Below are positions 16,740 to 23,899 of a stretch of DNA of 36,422 nucleotides, piece after piece. The position numbers were made by a program, and so were the translations under genes. How positions within the stretch are numbered: position 1 is the stretch's first letter; each line of letters starts with the position of its first letter. The stretch is from Bacillota bacterium (GTDB lineage: Bacteria; Bacillota; Limnochordia; DTU080). The stretch spans positions 1 through 36,422 of the forward strand of contig DUQB01000014.1 of assembly GCA_012838035.1 (NCBI GenBank), read 5' to 3'. The notes beneath the pieces are model-generated. The model saw only the letters and a list, made by a program, of their open reading frames with translations, did not search any database and was not told the DNA's origin.

Positions 16740-16780
16740 CGGGGGGCGGATTTTCCACCCTTCCACCCCCCGTTCCTTCT
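16740..16780 (+). terminator. Probable terminator between convergent genes
   Basis: A GC-rich inverted repeat, CGGGGGGCGG / CCACCCCCCG (one mismatch), with a 13-nt loop is followed by TTCCTTCTC. It lies between the lipoprotein gene and the convergent oxidoreductase gene. Confidence 0.6.
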
Positions 16781-18783
16781 CACAATCGTCTGGCGGCATG
16801 GTAACCCTCATGGATAGCATGGATCACTTTGCGTGCACCGTTGACGTCTCCTACAGGAATAACCGGGTAAGGCCGATTGCGCAGTTGCTCGTAGAGAGTC
16901 GGATCAGCCCCGATGCCCAATGCGAGCACAAACGTATCAGCATCTATGCTGACTTGACCGGCATCGGTAGCGCAGAGCACTTGGTTTGCGCGAAACTCCA
17001 CAATCCGGTGTTTAAGCCGCATCTCTACGCCATCTTCCGCCAATCGCCCCATGACCGCCCAGCGGGTGAAGATCTCCACCGCAGGTAGGATATCCGGCAA
17101 TTGATCGACCAGCACCACCTTTTTGCCGTAGCTTTCCGCTAAGTACATGGCCGTTTCGCAGCCCACGAAGCCGGCGCCGCATACGACCACTCTGTCTTCA
17201 GGAGGAATCCGGCCGTCCAGAACGTCTAAAGCGTTGAATACATTCGGTTGATCAATGCCGTCAATAGGCGGCACAAGCATCTTACCGCCCGTAGCGACAA
17301 CTACTGCATCCGGCGCTTCGACAGCTACCATTTCGGGGGTTACTTCACAGCCCAGTTTAACAGTCACCCGCAGCCGCCCCAGTTCGGCTATCTGCCAGTC
17401 TAAAAATTGCCGATAATCCTGTTTGAATTCAGGAATAGCCCCATAGCGCAGCATGCCGCCGAGACGCTTCTCTTTGTCGTACAATGTGACCTGATGTCCT
17501 CGCAAAGCAGCGACCCGAGCAGCTTCCATACCTGCAGGTCCACCGCCGATTACCATGATGTTCTTGGGCCTCTCCGGTGTTGTCGGTTTAACAAACGATT
17601 CATGTTCTTGACCCGCCTCCGCATTCACCGCGCAAACGAGACCTTTGTAACTGAGTACCGAGCCTAGGCATTCGTTACACCTAACGCACCGCCGAATGCT
17701 CTGCGGTCGATTCTCCAGTACCTTCTTGGGCATATCCGGATCAGCAATCATTTGCCTACCAAACGATATGAGGTCCGCTTGCTTTTGGGCGATGACTTCT
17801 TCGCCCATCTCCGGCGAGATACCGCATACTGCGATGACGGGGATAGACACATGCTGCTTAATTGCTGCGGCCAGCCGAATCAGATTGCCGCGCGGCACAT
17901 AATGCGGCGGTACCCAAACACCAATGCTTACGCCTTCGCTTAAGCGGCTGCCCGCTGCCACTTGGGCGCCGTTTAGTACGTTCGCAAACTTCTCCATCCT
18001 GGAATCCCAAGTGCCGGCAGTAACATGAATGGCGTCCGCGCCGGCGTTCTCAGCCATCCTGGCAAAACCAACGGCTTCTTCCAAGGTAATGCCGCCGGGA
18101 ACATCCTCTTCGGCTGATAAGCGATAGATAACAGGGTAATCCTGCCCTGCCCTTTCTTTTACCGCCTTGATGATCTCCAGGCAGAAACGGGCTCTATTCT
18201 CCAAACTACCGCCGTACTTATCCGTCCTCCGATTCGTATATCCCGACAAGAACTGCAGCGGCAAATAACCGTGCGCCCCGTGGATCTCTACCGCATCAAA
18301 ACCGGCGATTCCCGCACGTTCCGCCGTAGCGGCATAAGCTTGGATCAGCTCTTCGATCTCAGCGATGGTCAGCGCTACGGGTTTGTCGTCAGGCAGCAAA
18401 AAGGTTCCTATGCCGGATGGCGAAACGGGTTGTTGACCGGTTATGGCTTCTCCGGCAAAACAGCCGCCATGCGCTATCTGTAAAGCGATTTTCGCCCCAC
18501 CGGAGTGCGCTGCTCGCACCAACCTGCCCAGACCGGGGATATAACCCAAGCCTGTGCATGCCAGTTCGCCTGGGATCACCTTGCCCCTCGCCTCCGGGCA
18601 ACAGACTTCCGTGATGATTAAACCGATGCCGGTGTTAGCCCTCCTGGCATAATATTCCACAATAGCATCCGACACGGTGCCGTCCAAATTAGTAAGGTTG
18701 GTCCCCATTCCGGGTTGGACCATGCGATTGCGCAATCTCATAACACCGATGCTGATCGGCTGAGTTAAATAACGAAACGCCAC
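16780..18783 (-). CDS. Old-yellow-enzyme / 2,4-dienoyl-CoA reductase-type NADH:flavin oxidoreductase
   Basis: This is a ~667-residue, three-part enzyme. Residues ~1-350 are the FMN TIM barrel with the signature HGAHGYLPLQFLSGYTNRR followed by DKYGGSLENR. Next is an iron-sulfur segment with clustered cysteines (RRCVRCNECLG...GLVCAVN). Then comes a NAD(P)/FAD module with VIGGGPAGMEAAR and a second Rossmann motif, VVCGAGFVGCETA. This matches FadH/enoate-reductase-type enzymes that reduce alpha,beta-unsaturated carbonyl compounds with NAD(P)H. The track start GTG 18792 is hard against GAGAGAGG; GTG 18783 has 9-nt spacing and gives the typical MAFRYLTQPISIG beginning. It stands alone; no acyl-CoA genes are near, so a free enoate or quinone substrate is equally possible. 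Confidence 0.92.
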   Translation of the reverse strand: MAFRYLTQPISIGVMRLRNRMVQPGMGTNLTNLDGTVSDAIVEYYARRANTGIGLIITEVCCPEARGKVIPGELACTGLGYIPGLGRLVRAAHSGGAKIALQIAHGGCFAGEAITGQQPVSPSGIGTFLLPDDKPVALTIAEIEELIQAYAATAERAGIAGFDAVEIHGAHGYLPLQFLSGYTNRRTDKYGGSLENRARFCLEIIKAVKERAGQDYPVIYRLSAEEDVPGGITLEEAVGFARMAENAGADAIHVTAGTWDSRMEKFANVLNGAQVAAGSRLSEGVSIGVWVPPHYVPRGNLIRLAAAIKQHVSIPVIAVCGISPEMGEEVIAQKQADLISFGRQMIADPDMPKKVLENRPQSIRRCVRCNECLGSVLSYKGLVCAVNAEAGQEHESFVKPTTPERPKNIMVIGGGPAGMEAARVAALRGHQVTLYDKEKRLGGMLRYGAIPEFKQDYRQFLDWQIAELGRLRVTVKLGCEVTPEMVAVEAPDAVVVATGGKMLVPPIDGIDQPNVFNALDVLDGRIPPEDRVVVCGAGFVGCETAMYLAESYGKKVVLVDQLPDILPAVEIFTRWAVMGRLAEDGVEMRLKHRIVEFRANQVLCATDAGQVSIDADTFVLALGIGADPTLYEQLRNRPYPVIPVGDVNGARKVIHAIHEGYHAARRL

Positions 18784-18825
18784 CCCACACACCCTCTCTC
18801 CGAGCCACAGCCCTGCCTACGATGC

Positions 18826-18855
18826 GCCGACCTGAATTGGTCGGCCTTTTTTTAT
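18826..18855 (+). terminator. Strong plus-strand terminator with no plus-strand gene before it
   Basis: Stem GCCGACC / GGTCGGC with a 6-nt loop is followed by CTTTTTTTAT, a textbook intrinsic terminator on the plus strand. The gene to its left is on the minus strand and starts 43 bp away. The structure may stop antisense transcription coming through the oxidoreductase gene. Confidence 0.8.
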
Positions 18856-18885
18856 ATTTTCCCCGCCGCAGAGGAAACATGTGGG

Positions 18886-18916
18886 AATAAACAACACCGG
18901 GTTTTAACCACGGTGT
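18886..18916 (-). terminator. Probable terminator of the ABC-F gene
   Basis: Inverted repeat ACACCG / CGGTGT with an 11-nt loop. On the minus strand it is followed by TGTTTATTC, 27 bp past the ABC-F stop. The plus strand also has CGTTTTG after the stem, so it may work both ways. Confidence 0.6.
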
Positions 18917-18942
18917 CGTTTTGTCAATCGCTGAGGGTACGC

Positions 18943-20724
18943 CTAGGATCTTTGACGTAGCGCTTTACTTAACGCAAGGTATTCCAAACGCAGTTTCTCC
19001 TCTTCATCGGGATCTTTGGCTCGGCCCAGCTGACCGATAAGCCAAGCACGACGATTCTCCATCAAGAGCCTTTCCTCCGGAGATAACTCCCCATCCTGCG
19101 CAGAGGCGGTATCTGTCTGACGCCCAAACTGAGATTTGCCGGCAGTAGCTGATGCTGCAGTATTACCTTGTGCCGCCAACCGTTCCAGGTACTCCTGCAA
19201 CGTTCCCGGGTACAGGTGAATACGCCCGTCCGCAATGGCGATGATCTTATTACAGACGGTTTGCATCAGATAGCGATCGTGGCTGGTCAGGATCAGCGTG
19301 CCCTGATACGCCATCAAGGCTTCTTCCAGCTTTTCTCTGGCCAACACGTCTAAATGGTTGGTGGGCTCATCCAGCAGCAATACGTTATATTCACCCAACA
19401 GCAACCGAATGAGAGCGACTCTGCGCTTTTCTCCCTCACTGAGCACTCGCAGTGGTTTCTCCCAGGTATCGGCGGGGAACAAAAATGAAACCAGAAGATG
19501 ACATACCCGCTGCCGCAGTTCTCCTGTAGGTTGGCCGAAAAGAGACAAGACGCTTTCCAACAGAGGCGCATCTTGTCTTAGATTGTTCAGTTCCTGCTCC
19601 AGGTAACCTGCCTTTAAAGCAGGAGTGGCCCACAATGCGCCTTCCGTGGGCGCCTCTAGTCCCAGCAACATGCGGATCAGCGTTGTCTTGCCGGAGCCGT
19701 TGGCACCTACCAGGCCTACCTTATCTCCTCGCATGATGTGAAAGTTGCCGCCCTTAAAAAGGGGATAGGCGAATGCCTTGCCCAGGTTTTCCGCGGAAAA
19801 TATCCGTATGCCGCTACTGCTTTCTTGTGACAACTGGAGAGAGATACTTCGCTCAGCCTTCGGCGCGCTGATACCGTCGGCTTTCGCTCTCTCCAACCTG
19901 GCGATGGCAGCCTTGGCACGCGCTGCGTTCTTCTTCGCCCGACTCCGGTAGAAGTCGTTTTGCCCGGCTTGTTTGTGGGCTTGCCGGAACCAGCGCATTT
20001 GCTTTTCTATCGCCATCTCGATGCGTCTGATTTCTTTCTGCTCCGATTGATACTGTTTGTACCGCTGCTCAAAAGCAGCCTGCTTTTGCCGCCGATACTC
20101 GCTGTAATTACCATGGTACTCCTTAAGCTGATGTGGTTGCAGCTCCAACACTTCGGTCACGATCTGATCTAAGAAGTAACGGTCATGGGAGATTACCAAC
20201 ACGGCATTGCGATAACCGTTAATAATGTCGATCAACTGCTCGCTACCCGCATAATCCAAATTATTGGTGGGCTCATCCAGGATGATGAGGTCTGGTTGCG
20301 CCAACCACATCCGTGCCAACGCCAAGCGCGTCTTTTGTCCACCGCTCAACGCGTCCACGGGTAAGGCGGCGATCTCGCCGTCTAAGCGGAAGTGCCTGAG
20401 AGTCTCTTCCACACCGGAGCGCACGGCTGCGCCGAGTACATGCGCCCGTGCCTCCAAGATGCCGCGTGCTGTTTTGTTCGCGGGCAGGTCGGGCGTTTGC
20501 GGCAAATAGGCGACCAACACCTGGTCATGCAAAGGAGTTATCCGCCCGGAGGTGACCGGCTCCAATCCGGCTAAACAGCGTGCCAAAGTACTCTTGCCAA
20601 CGCCGTTGGCGCCTACCAATGCCGCCTTAGCGCCGGTATTGATACTAAAACTGATATTGTCAAATACGTCATGGGGACCAAAGGATTTACTCACATGGAG
20701 TACACGAATTAGGGTTTGACTCAT
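18943..20724 (-). CDS. ABC-F family ATPase (ribosome-associated, possible antibiotic-resistance type)
   Basis: This 593-residue protein contains two ABC nucleotide-binding domains in tandem and no membrane helices. NBD1 has Walker A GANGVGKST, signature LSGGQ and Walker B LIILDEPTNNLD. NBD2 has GANGSGKTT, LSEGEKRR and VLLLDEPTNHLD. They are joined by a long, charged interdomain linker with YHGNYSEYRRQKQAAFEQRY, the part that reaches the P-site tRNA or peptidyl-transferase centre in this family. ABC-F proteins act on ribosomes; some expel bound antibiotics. The linker length and the elaborate attenuation leader upstream favour the antibiotic-responsive (ARE) type, but this is inference. ATG 20724 is chosen: the SD GGGGGTG is 6 nt away, separated by TTTTTT. 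The track start at 20763 lies in the leader. Transcription starts about 210 nt upstream. Confidence 0.92.
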   Translation of the reverse strand: MSQTLIRVLHVSKSFGPHDVFDNISFSINTGAKAALVGANGVGKSTLARCLAGLEPVTSGRITPLHDQVLVAYLPQTPDLPANKTARGILEARAHVLGAAVRSGVEETLRHFRLDGEIAALPVDALSGGQKTRLALARMWLAQPDLIILDEPTNNLDYAGSEQLIDIINGYRNAVLVISHDRYFLDQIVTEVLELQPHQLKEYHGNYSEYRRQKQAAFEQRYKQYQSEQKEIRRIEMAIEKQMRWFRQAHKQAGQNDFYRSRAKKNAARAKAAIARLERAKADGISAPKAERSISLQLSQESSSGIRIFSAENLGKAFAYPLFKGGNFHIMRGDKVGLVGANGSGKTTLIRMLLGLEAPTEGALWATPALKAGYLEQELNNLRQDAPLLESVLSLFGQPTGELRQRVCHLLVSFLFPADTWEKPLRVLSEGEKRRVALIRLLLGEYNVLLLDEPTNHLDVLAREKLEEALMAYQGTLILTSHDRYLMQTVCNKIIAIADGRIHLYPGTLQEYLERLAAQGNTAASATAGKSQFGRQTDTASAQDGELSPEERLLMENRRAWLIGQLGRAKDPDEEEKLRLEYLALSKALRQRS

Positions 20725-20730
20725 AAAAAA

Positions 20731-20753
20731 CACCCCCGGGGCTAATAGGGGTG
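20731..20753 (-). promoter_or_regulatory. SD-sequestering hairpin before the ABC-F start codon
   Basis: On the minus strand CACCCC pairs with GGGGTG of the SD GGGGGTG, leaving an 11-nt loop, followed by TTTTTT and the ATG. This can hide the ribosome-binding site and also looks like a second short terminator. The adjoining CTCTCACC is a perfect 8-nt complement of GGTGAGAG at the end of the leader peptide ORF, offering a competing fold. Confidence 0.55.
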
Positions 20754-20798
20754 AGAGACGCATGACGGAAATGCCGCAGGGATGGTGATGGGTGCATC

Positions 20799-20830
20799 AA
20801 AAAAGAAGCCGCCTAAAGGCAACCGGCCTT
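20799..20830 (-). terminator. Attenuator terminator upstream of the ABC-F gene
   Basis: On the minus strand GCCGGTTGCC-TTTA-GGCGGC forms a stem (outer GCC/GGC, inner GCC/GGC, left-side bulge) followed by TTCTTTTTTG. It begins only 7 nt after the leader-peptide stop codon and lies 75 bp before the ABC-F start, so transcription must pass it for the gene to be expressed. Confidence 0.72.
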
Positions 20831-20836
20831 ACGCTC

Positions 20837-20878
20837 TCACCGTTCAATTTGGTTTGAGAAAAGCCGTTGCGTGCGCAT
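20837..20878 (-). CDS. 13-residue leader peptide of the ABC-F gene
   Basis: The short ORF MRTQRLFSNQIER starts at ATG with an excellent SD (AAAGGAG, 5 nt) and ends with TGA just before the attenuator hairpin. It is too short for the ORF track. The segment GCAACGGCTT inside it (codons 3-6) can pair with AAGGCCGGTTGC, the 5' arm of the terminator, with two single-base bulges. A ribosome on the leader would therefore decide whether the terminator forms, as known for leaders of several ABC-F and erm resistance genes. Confidence 0.7.
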   Translation of the reverse strand: MRTQRLFSNQIER

Positions 20879-20943
20879 TTCTTCTCCTTTGTGGCAAAAA
20901 ATATTCGGCTCAGGCTTGCGCGCCCTTGTGTGAGCCCACATGT

Positions 20944-20972
20944 ACGATACCATATGATGCTCTGACTGGCAA
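20944..20972 (-). promoter_or_regulatory. Promoter of the ABC-F leader and gene
   Basis: On the minus strand TTGCCA (20967-20972) and TATCGT (20944-20949) are separated by exactly 17 bp. Transcription would start near 20937, about 60 nt before the leader peptide. It abuts the hairpin that follows the PL6 gene. Confidence 0.5.
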
Positions 20973-20974
20973 GA

Positions 20975-21022
20975 GGCAGGGAGTCACCGGCCGCGGTTGC
21001 CGCCCTGTGACTCCCCCCTGCC
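20975..21022 (-). terminator. Long hairpin after the PL6 lyase gene
   Basis: Arms GGCAGGGAGTCAC and GTGACTCCCCCCTGCC pair over 13 bp with a three-base bulge around a GC-rich 19-nt loop, 18 bp past the lyase stop. No clear U-tract follows on the minus strand (TCTTGCC), so termination may be inefficient, with possible readthrough into the ABC-F leader. Confidence 0.55.
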
Positions 21023-21039
21023 TATTTATGAGTACTTGA

Positions 21040-23607
21040 CTATTGTTCTAGTCCTGTTAAATGTACGCGCCCTATTTGTAACTCCTTAGCGCTATGTCGG
21101 CCTGCCGCTACGATCAGTCGGAAATATCGCACCGCATCGGGATCAGGAATCTCTGCGGTCAGGTCCAACTTGTGCAGGCCCGATGCGGGCTCCTCCAGAC
21201 AACGAAGCGTATATGGTACTTCCACCCACTGCTGTTGGTCGGCTGACACTGCCAGGACGACCTGGTCGGCCACATCCTCGTCCGTCGCGTACACGATGAT
21301 CTTTGCTGCGAGCAAACGCGGCGCTTCCCAAACCAACCACTCTTGGTTCTCGGTTGAACGCACTCTACGCGAAGCATCGCCGAAAAAGCTTGCCGCATTG
21401 TCGGTGTCGTAGTCCCAGCCTGCCGAAACAGCCGACGTTAGGGAGCGATCGAAGACACCGAACCAAGAAGCCTGAGGAGCATCTAAGTGATCATCCAGCT
21501 CCCAGTAGTTGTCGATCACGATGTTCACCGTTGCGCTTATATCATTCCCATCTTTACCGCGAGCAACGGCGGTGAACCGGGTGAATCCGTCAGCGAATCG
21601 CATGGCGTCTACCCACGTCGGCACGTTCTCTATAGATCCCTCATAAACGACCTGATCGCCTACCAACAACCGTACCGCGTCGATCAGCGCCGCCGGTATG
21701 CCCATCGCTATAGACACCGGTATCCGCTCCGCATATTTCCCGCTCTGAACCGGTGATTCCAAGCGCATATTGCTGACCGCAAACTCTATGATTCTTTCGC
21801 TGGTTGTTGCTCCGCTCTCAGCGACTACTTTCAGTCGATGCCACCTGTCGGTTAACTCACCTTGGTTTACCGTAACCTGAGCGGAAGAGCCGGCTGAACG
21901 CTGGATCAGGTTGTCATCTACATACACGCTTAGAGTGATCGGTGCGTTGAGCCGACCAGTGTTAACGACGCTCACGTTCACATCAATGGGTCCCCACCAG
22001 CCGGCAACAGCATCGCAGTTGCCGGTTAAATCCAAGGTGGTGAAGTACAACCCGGGCGCATCGTAATCCACAGGCCGCATGGTTATTCCGTACGGTCCCA
22101 CATCCGCCGCCGTAAGCGGGCCTCGCAACAGTGGGTAACCGGCATATTCAAAGGCGCCGACATCCGGTTTGTCACCGCGCGGTTTTCCCTCAATGTCCGT
22201 AACCACCGCCGGCTGGGGGATTCCCGTATCAATCGCCGGACTTGCGGGCGCAATATAATAGCCGCTCAGGTTCCGGCTCAGTGGCGCCTCCATGTACCGT
22301 ACCCCCGCATAGTCGCTGCCGATCTCACAGCCGCCGCATTGGACGATGTTGTTCATCCATGTTAATTGCGACATCCCCTGCAGATCAAGGGCCGGTTCGG
22401 TCGTTTCGGTTACAAAAAGGTTATTTACGAAAAGGACGTTCTTGGGAGCAAGCGGGTAGTTCCCCGTAGAAACGATGACGATATCAGCCTTATTGTTGAT
22501 GAACGTGTTGTTGGCGATCAGCAACCGCTCCACTTGCCAATAGTCCATTACCGTCACTTGATTTTCGACGTCCGCCATACCCAGCGAAATGGCGGAACGC
22601 ACTCCGCTGCCGCCTAGTTCAACGAAGTAGTTATTGTAGATTTTATGGTCGGCGCCATAAACACGGATCCCGCCCGTATCAGGTTTACCGTTGCCGATAA
22701 AGTAGTTCCCGTACACGTCGGTGCCGTTACCATGTCGGTAGGTTACGGCGCCTTCGCTCTCTAAAAAGGTGTTATAACGAATGGTATTGCCGCCCGATTT
22801 GATGGAAATGATTTCAGCTTCACCGTTGCAGCGTTCGAACAGGTTGTATTCGATGATAGTCAGGGCATCGGAAGTCGATGTGTAGCTGTTGCCGATCCGA
22901 ATGGCCTCCATACCGCCCGAACCGATGTTGATGATATCTTTGAAGTGGTTGTGATCAATGCGGTTATGTTGCGCCACCCGGGTATCATCACCGGCTATGG
23001 TGATGAAGTTCCCGACCGTGCGTTTACCTGCAAATAGGTTATGATCGATACGATTGGCTATTGATCCGAACCCGTTCACATATAGCCAGTGCCGACTCGC
23101 ATCATCCTTGCTTCCTATCGGTTCCTCCAACGCAAAATGACTCCGAGTCACCCGGCTGTGGTCGGTATTCTGCAACCTTAACCCGCCACTGCTTTTCTGC
23201 GCTGTCTTAAACACCAGACCGTCAATCACGATGTAACTGGAGTTTTCCAGCCAGAGTGACGAGTTCCCGGCAATGACGGCCTGACCGCGGTTTTGCGCCC
23301 GTACGATGATCGGTTTTTCCGCAGTCGCACGTTTGTTGCGTATGTAAAAAGCACGACCGATATCGTACTCTCCGTCCGCCAGTTCGATTACATAGCCGGG
23401 TTGCGCTGAAAGGAGCGCTCTATCCAACTCTTGGGCCGTGCTCACGAACACATACACTGCGTCGATAGGATCTGCAACATATTCTACGTCCAGCACGGGA
23501 TCAAACGCTGTTACGACGGTATCCGGCATCGCGACGGCAATCCGGCAGAAACACAATATGATCGTCACGACGCAGGCAATTACGGTACCTTTAGCTGCTC
23601 TATACAC
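21040..23607 (-). CDS. Secreted PL6 (chondroitinase B/alginate lyase-like) polysaccharide lyase with Ig-like and 'WFG' domains
   Basis: With the start used here this is an 855-residue protein: signal peptide (~1-27, VIACVVTIILCFCRIAVA), PL6 beta-helix (~50-450), beta-sandwich region(s) (~480-600), Ig-like domain (~610-700) and WFG domain (last 155 residues). The PL6 active site is complete: the acidic pair in NGEAEIISIKSGGN (Glu~263, Glu~265) is followed five residues later by Lys~270, and Arg~291 in TYRHGN comes 21 residues after that. Chondroitinase B (Lys250/Arg271, Glu243/Glu245) has the same spacing. It should cleave uronate polysaccharide outside the cell by Ca-assisted beta-elimination; alginate or dermatan-type substrate cannot be told apart here. 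GTG 23607 is chosen (GGAGG, 9 nt; clean signal peptide) over the track start at 23673. Confidence 0.9.
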   Translation of the reverse strand: MYRAAKGTVIACVVTIILCFCRIAVAMPDTVVTAFDPVLDVEYVADPIDAVYVFVSTAQELDRALLSAQPGYVIELADGEYDIGRAFYIRNKRATAEKPIIVRAQNRGQAVIAGNSSLWLENSSYIVIDGLVFKTAQKSSGGLRLQNTDHSRVTRSHFALEEPIGSKDDASRHWLYVNGFGSIANRIDHNLFAGKRTVGNFITIAGDDTRVAQHNRIDHNHFKDIINIGSGGMEAIRIGNSYTSTSDALTIIEYNLFERCNGEAEIISIKSGGNTIRYNTFLESEGAVTYRHGNGTDVYGNYFIGNGKPDTGGIRVYGADHKIYNNYFVELGGSGVRSAISLGMADVENQVTVMDYWQVERLLIANNTFINNKADIVIVSTGNYPLAPKNVLFVNNLFVTETTEPALDLQGMSQLTWMNNIVQCGGCEIGSDYAGVRYMEAPLSRNLSGYYIAPASPAIDTGIPQPAVVTDIEGKPRGDKPDVGAFEYAGYPLLRGPLTAADVGPYGITMRPVDYDAPGLYFTTLDLTGNCDAVAGWWGPIDVNVSVVNTGRLNAPITLSVYVDDNLIQRSAGSSAQVTVNQGELTDRWHRLKVVAESGATTSERIIEFAVSNMRLESPVQSGKYAERIPVSIAMGIPAALIDAVRLLVGDQVVYEGSIENVPTWVDAMRFADGFTRFTAVARGKDGNDISATVNIVIDNYWELDDHLDAPQASWFGVFDRSLTSAVSAGWDYDTDNAASFFGDASRRVRSTENQEWLVWEAPRLLAAKIIVYATDEDVADQVVLAVSADQQQWVEVPYTLRCLEEPASGLHKLDLTAEIPDPDAVRYFRLIVAAGRHSAKELQIGRVHLTGLEQ

Positions 23608-23899
23608 TAGCGCGCACCTCCGGTGATACAATTCCGCACACTTTAGTCGGATCCTGGTACAGAAGGGGAACAACCTCCGAAGCCGTAGTCCCGCCCATTA
23701 ACCAACGTGATGCCATACTGGGATTTTTCCACAAGAATCCGGTTCAAAACTCGTTTTGCGTCCGTCAAGCTGGAATTGAGGTCGGCGGCGTCAATAGAGC
23801 AATGAATTCTCGGGCAAAGGGAGGCGCGAACATTCATCTGCGAATGCCTGACGCTTGCACTCCGGTATGCGCTAAAGCGTACCCCTTCAGATGCGCGAG

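Noticed and set aside
23643-23837. 64-codon minus-strand ORF between the two beta-helix genes
   Set aside because: No recognisable domain and it overlaps the SD/leader zone of the PL6 gene; could be an old fragment but nothing supports it.
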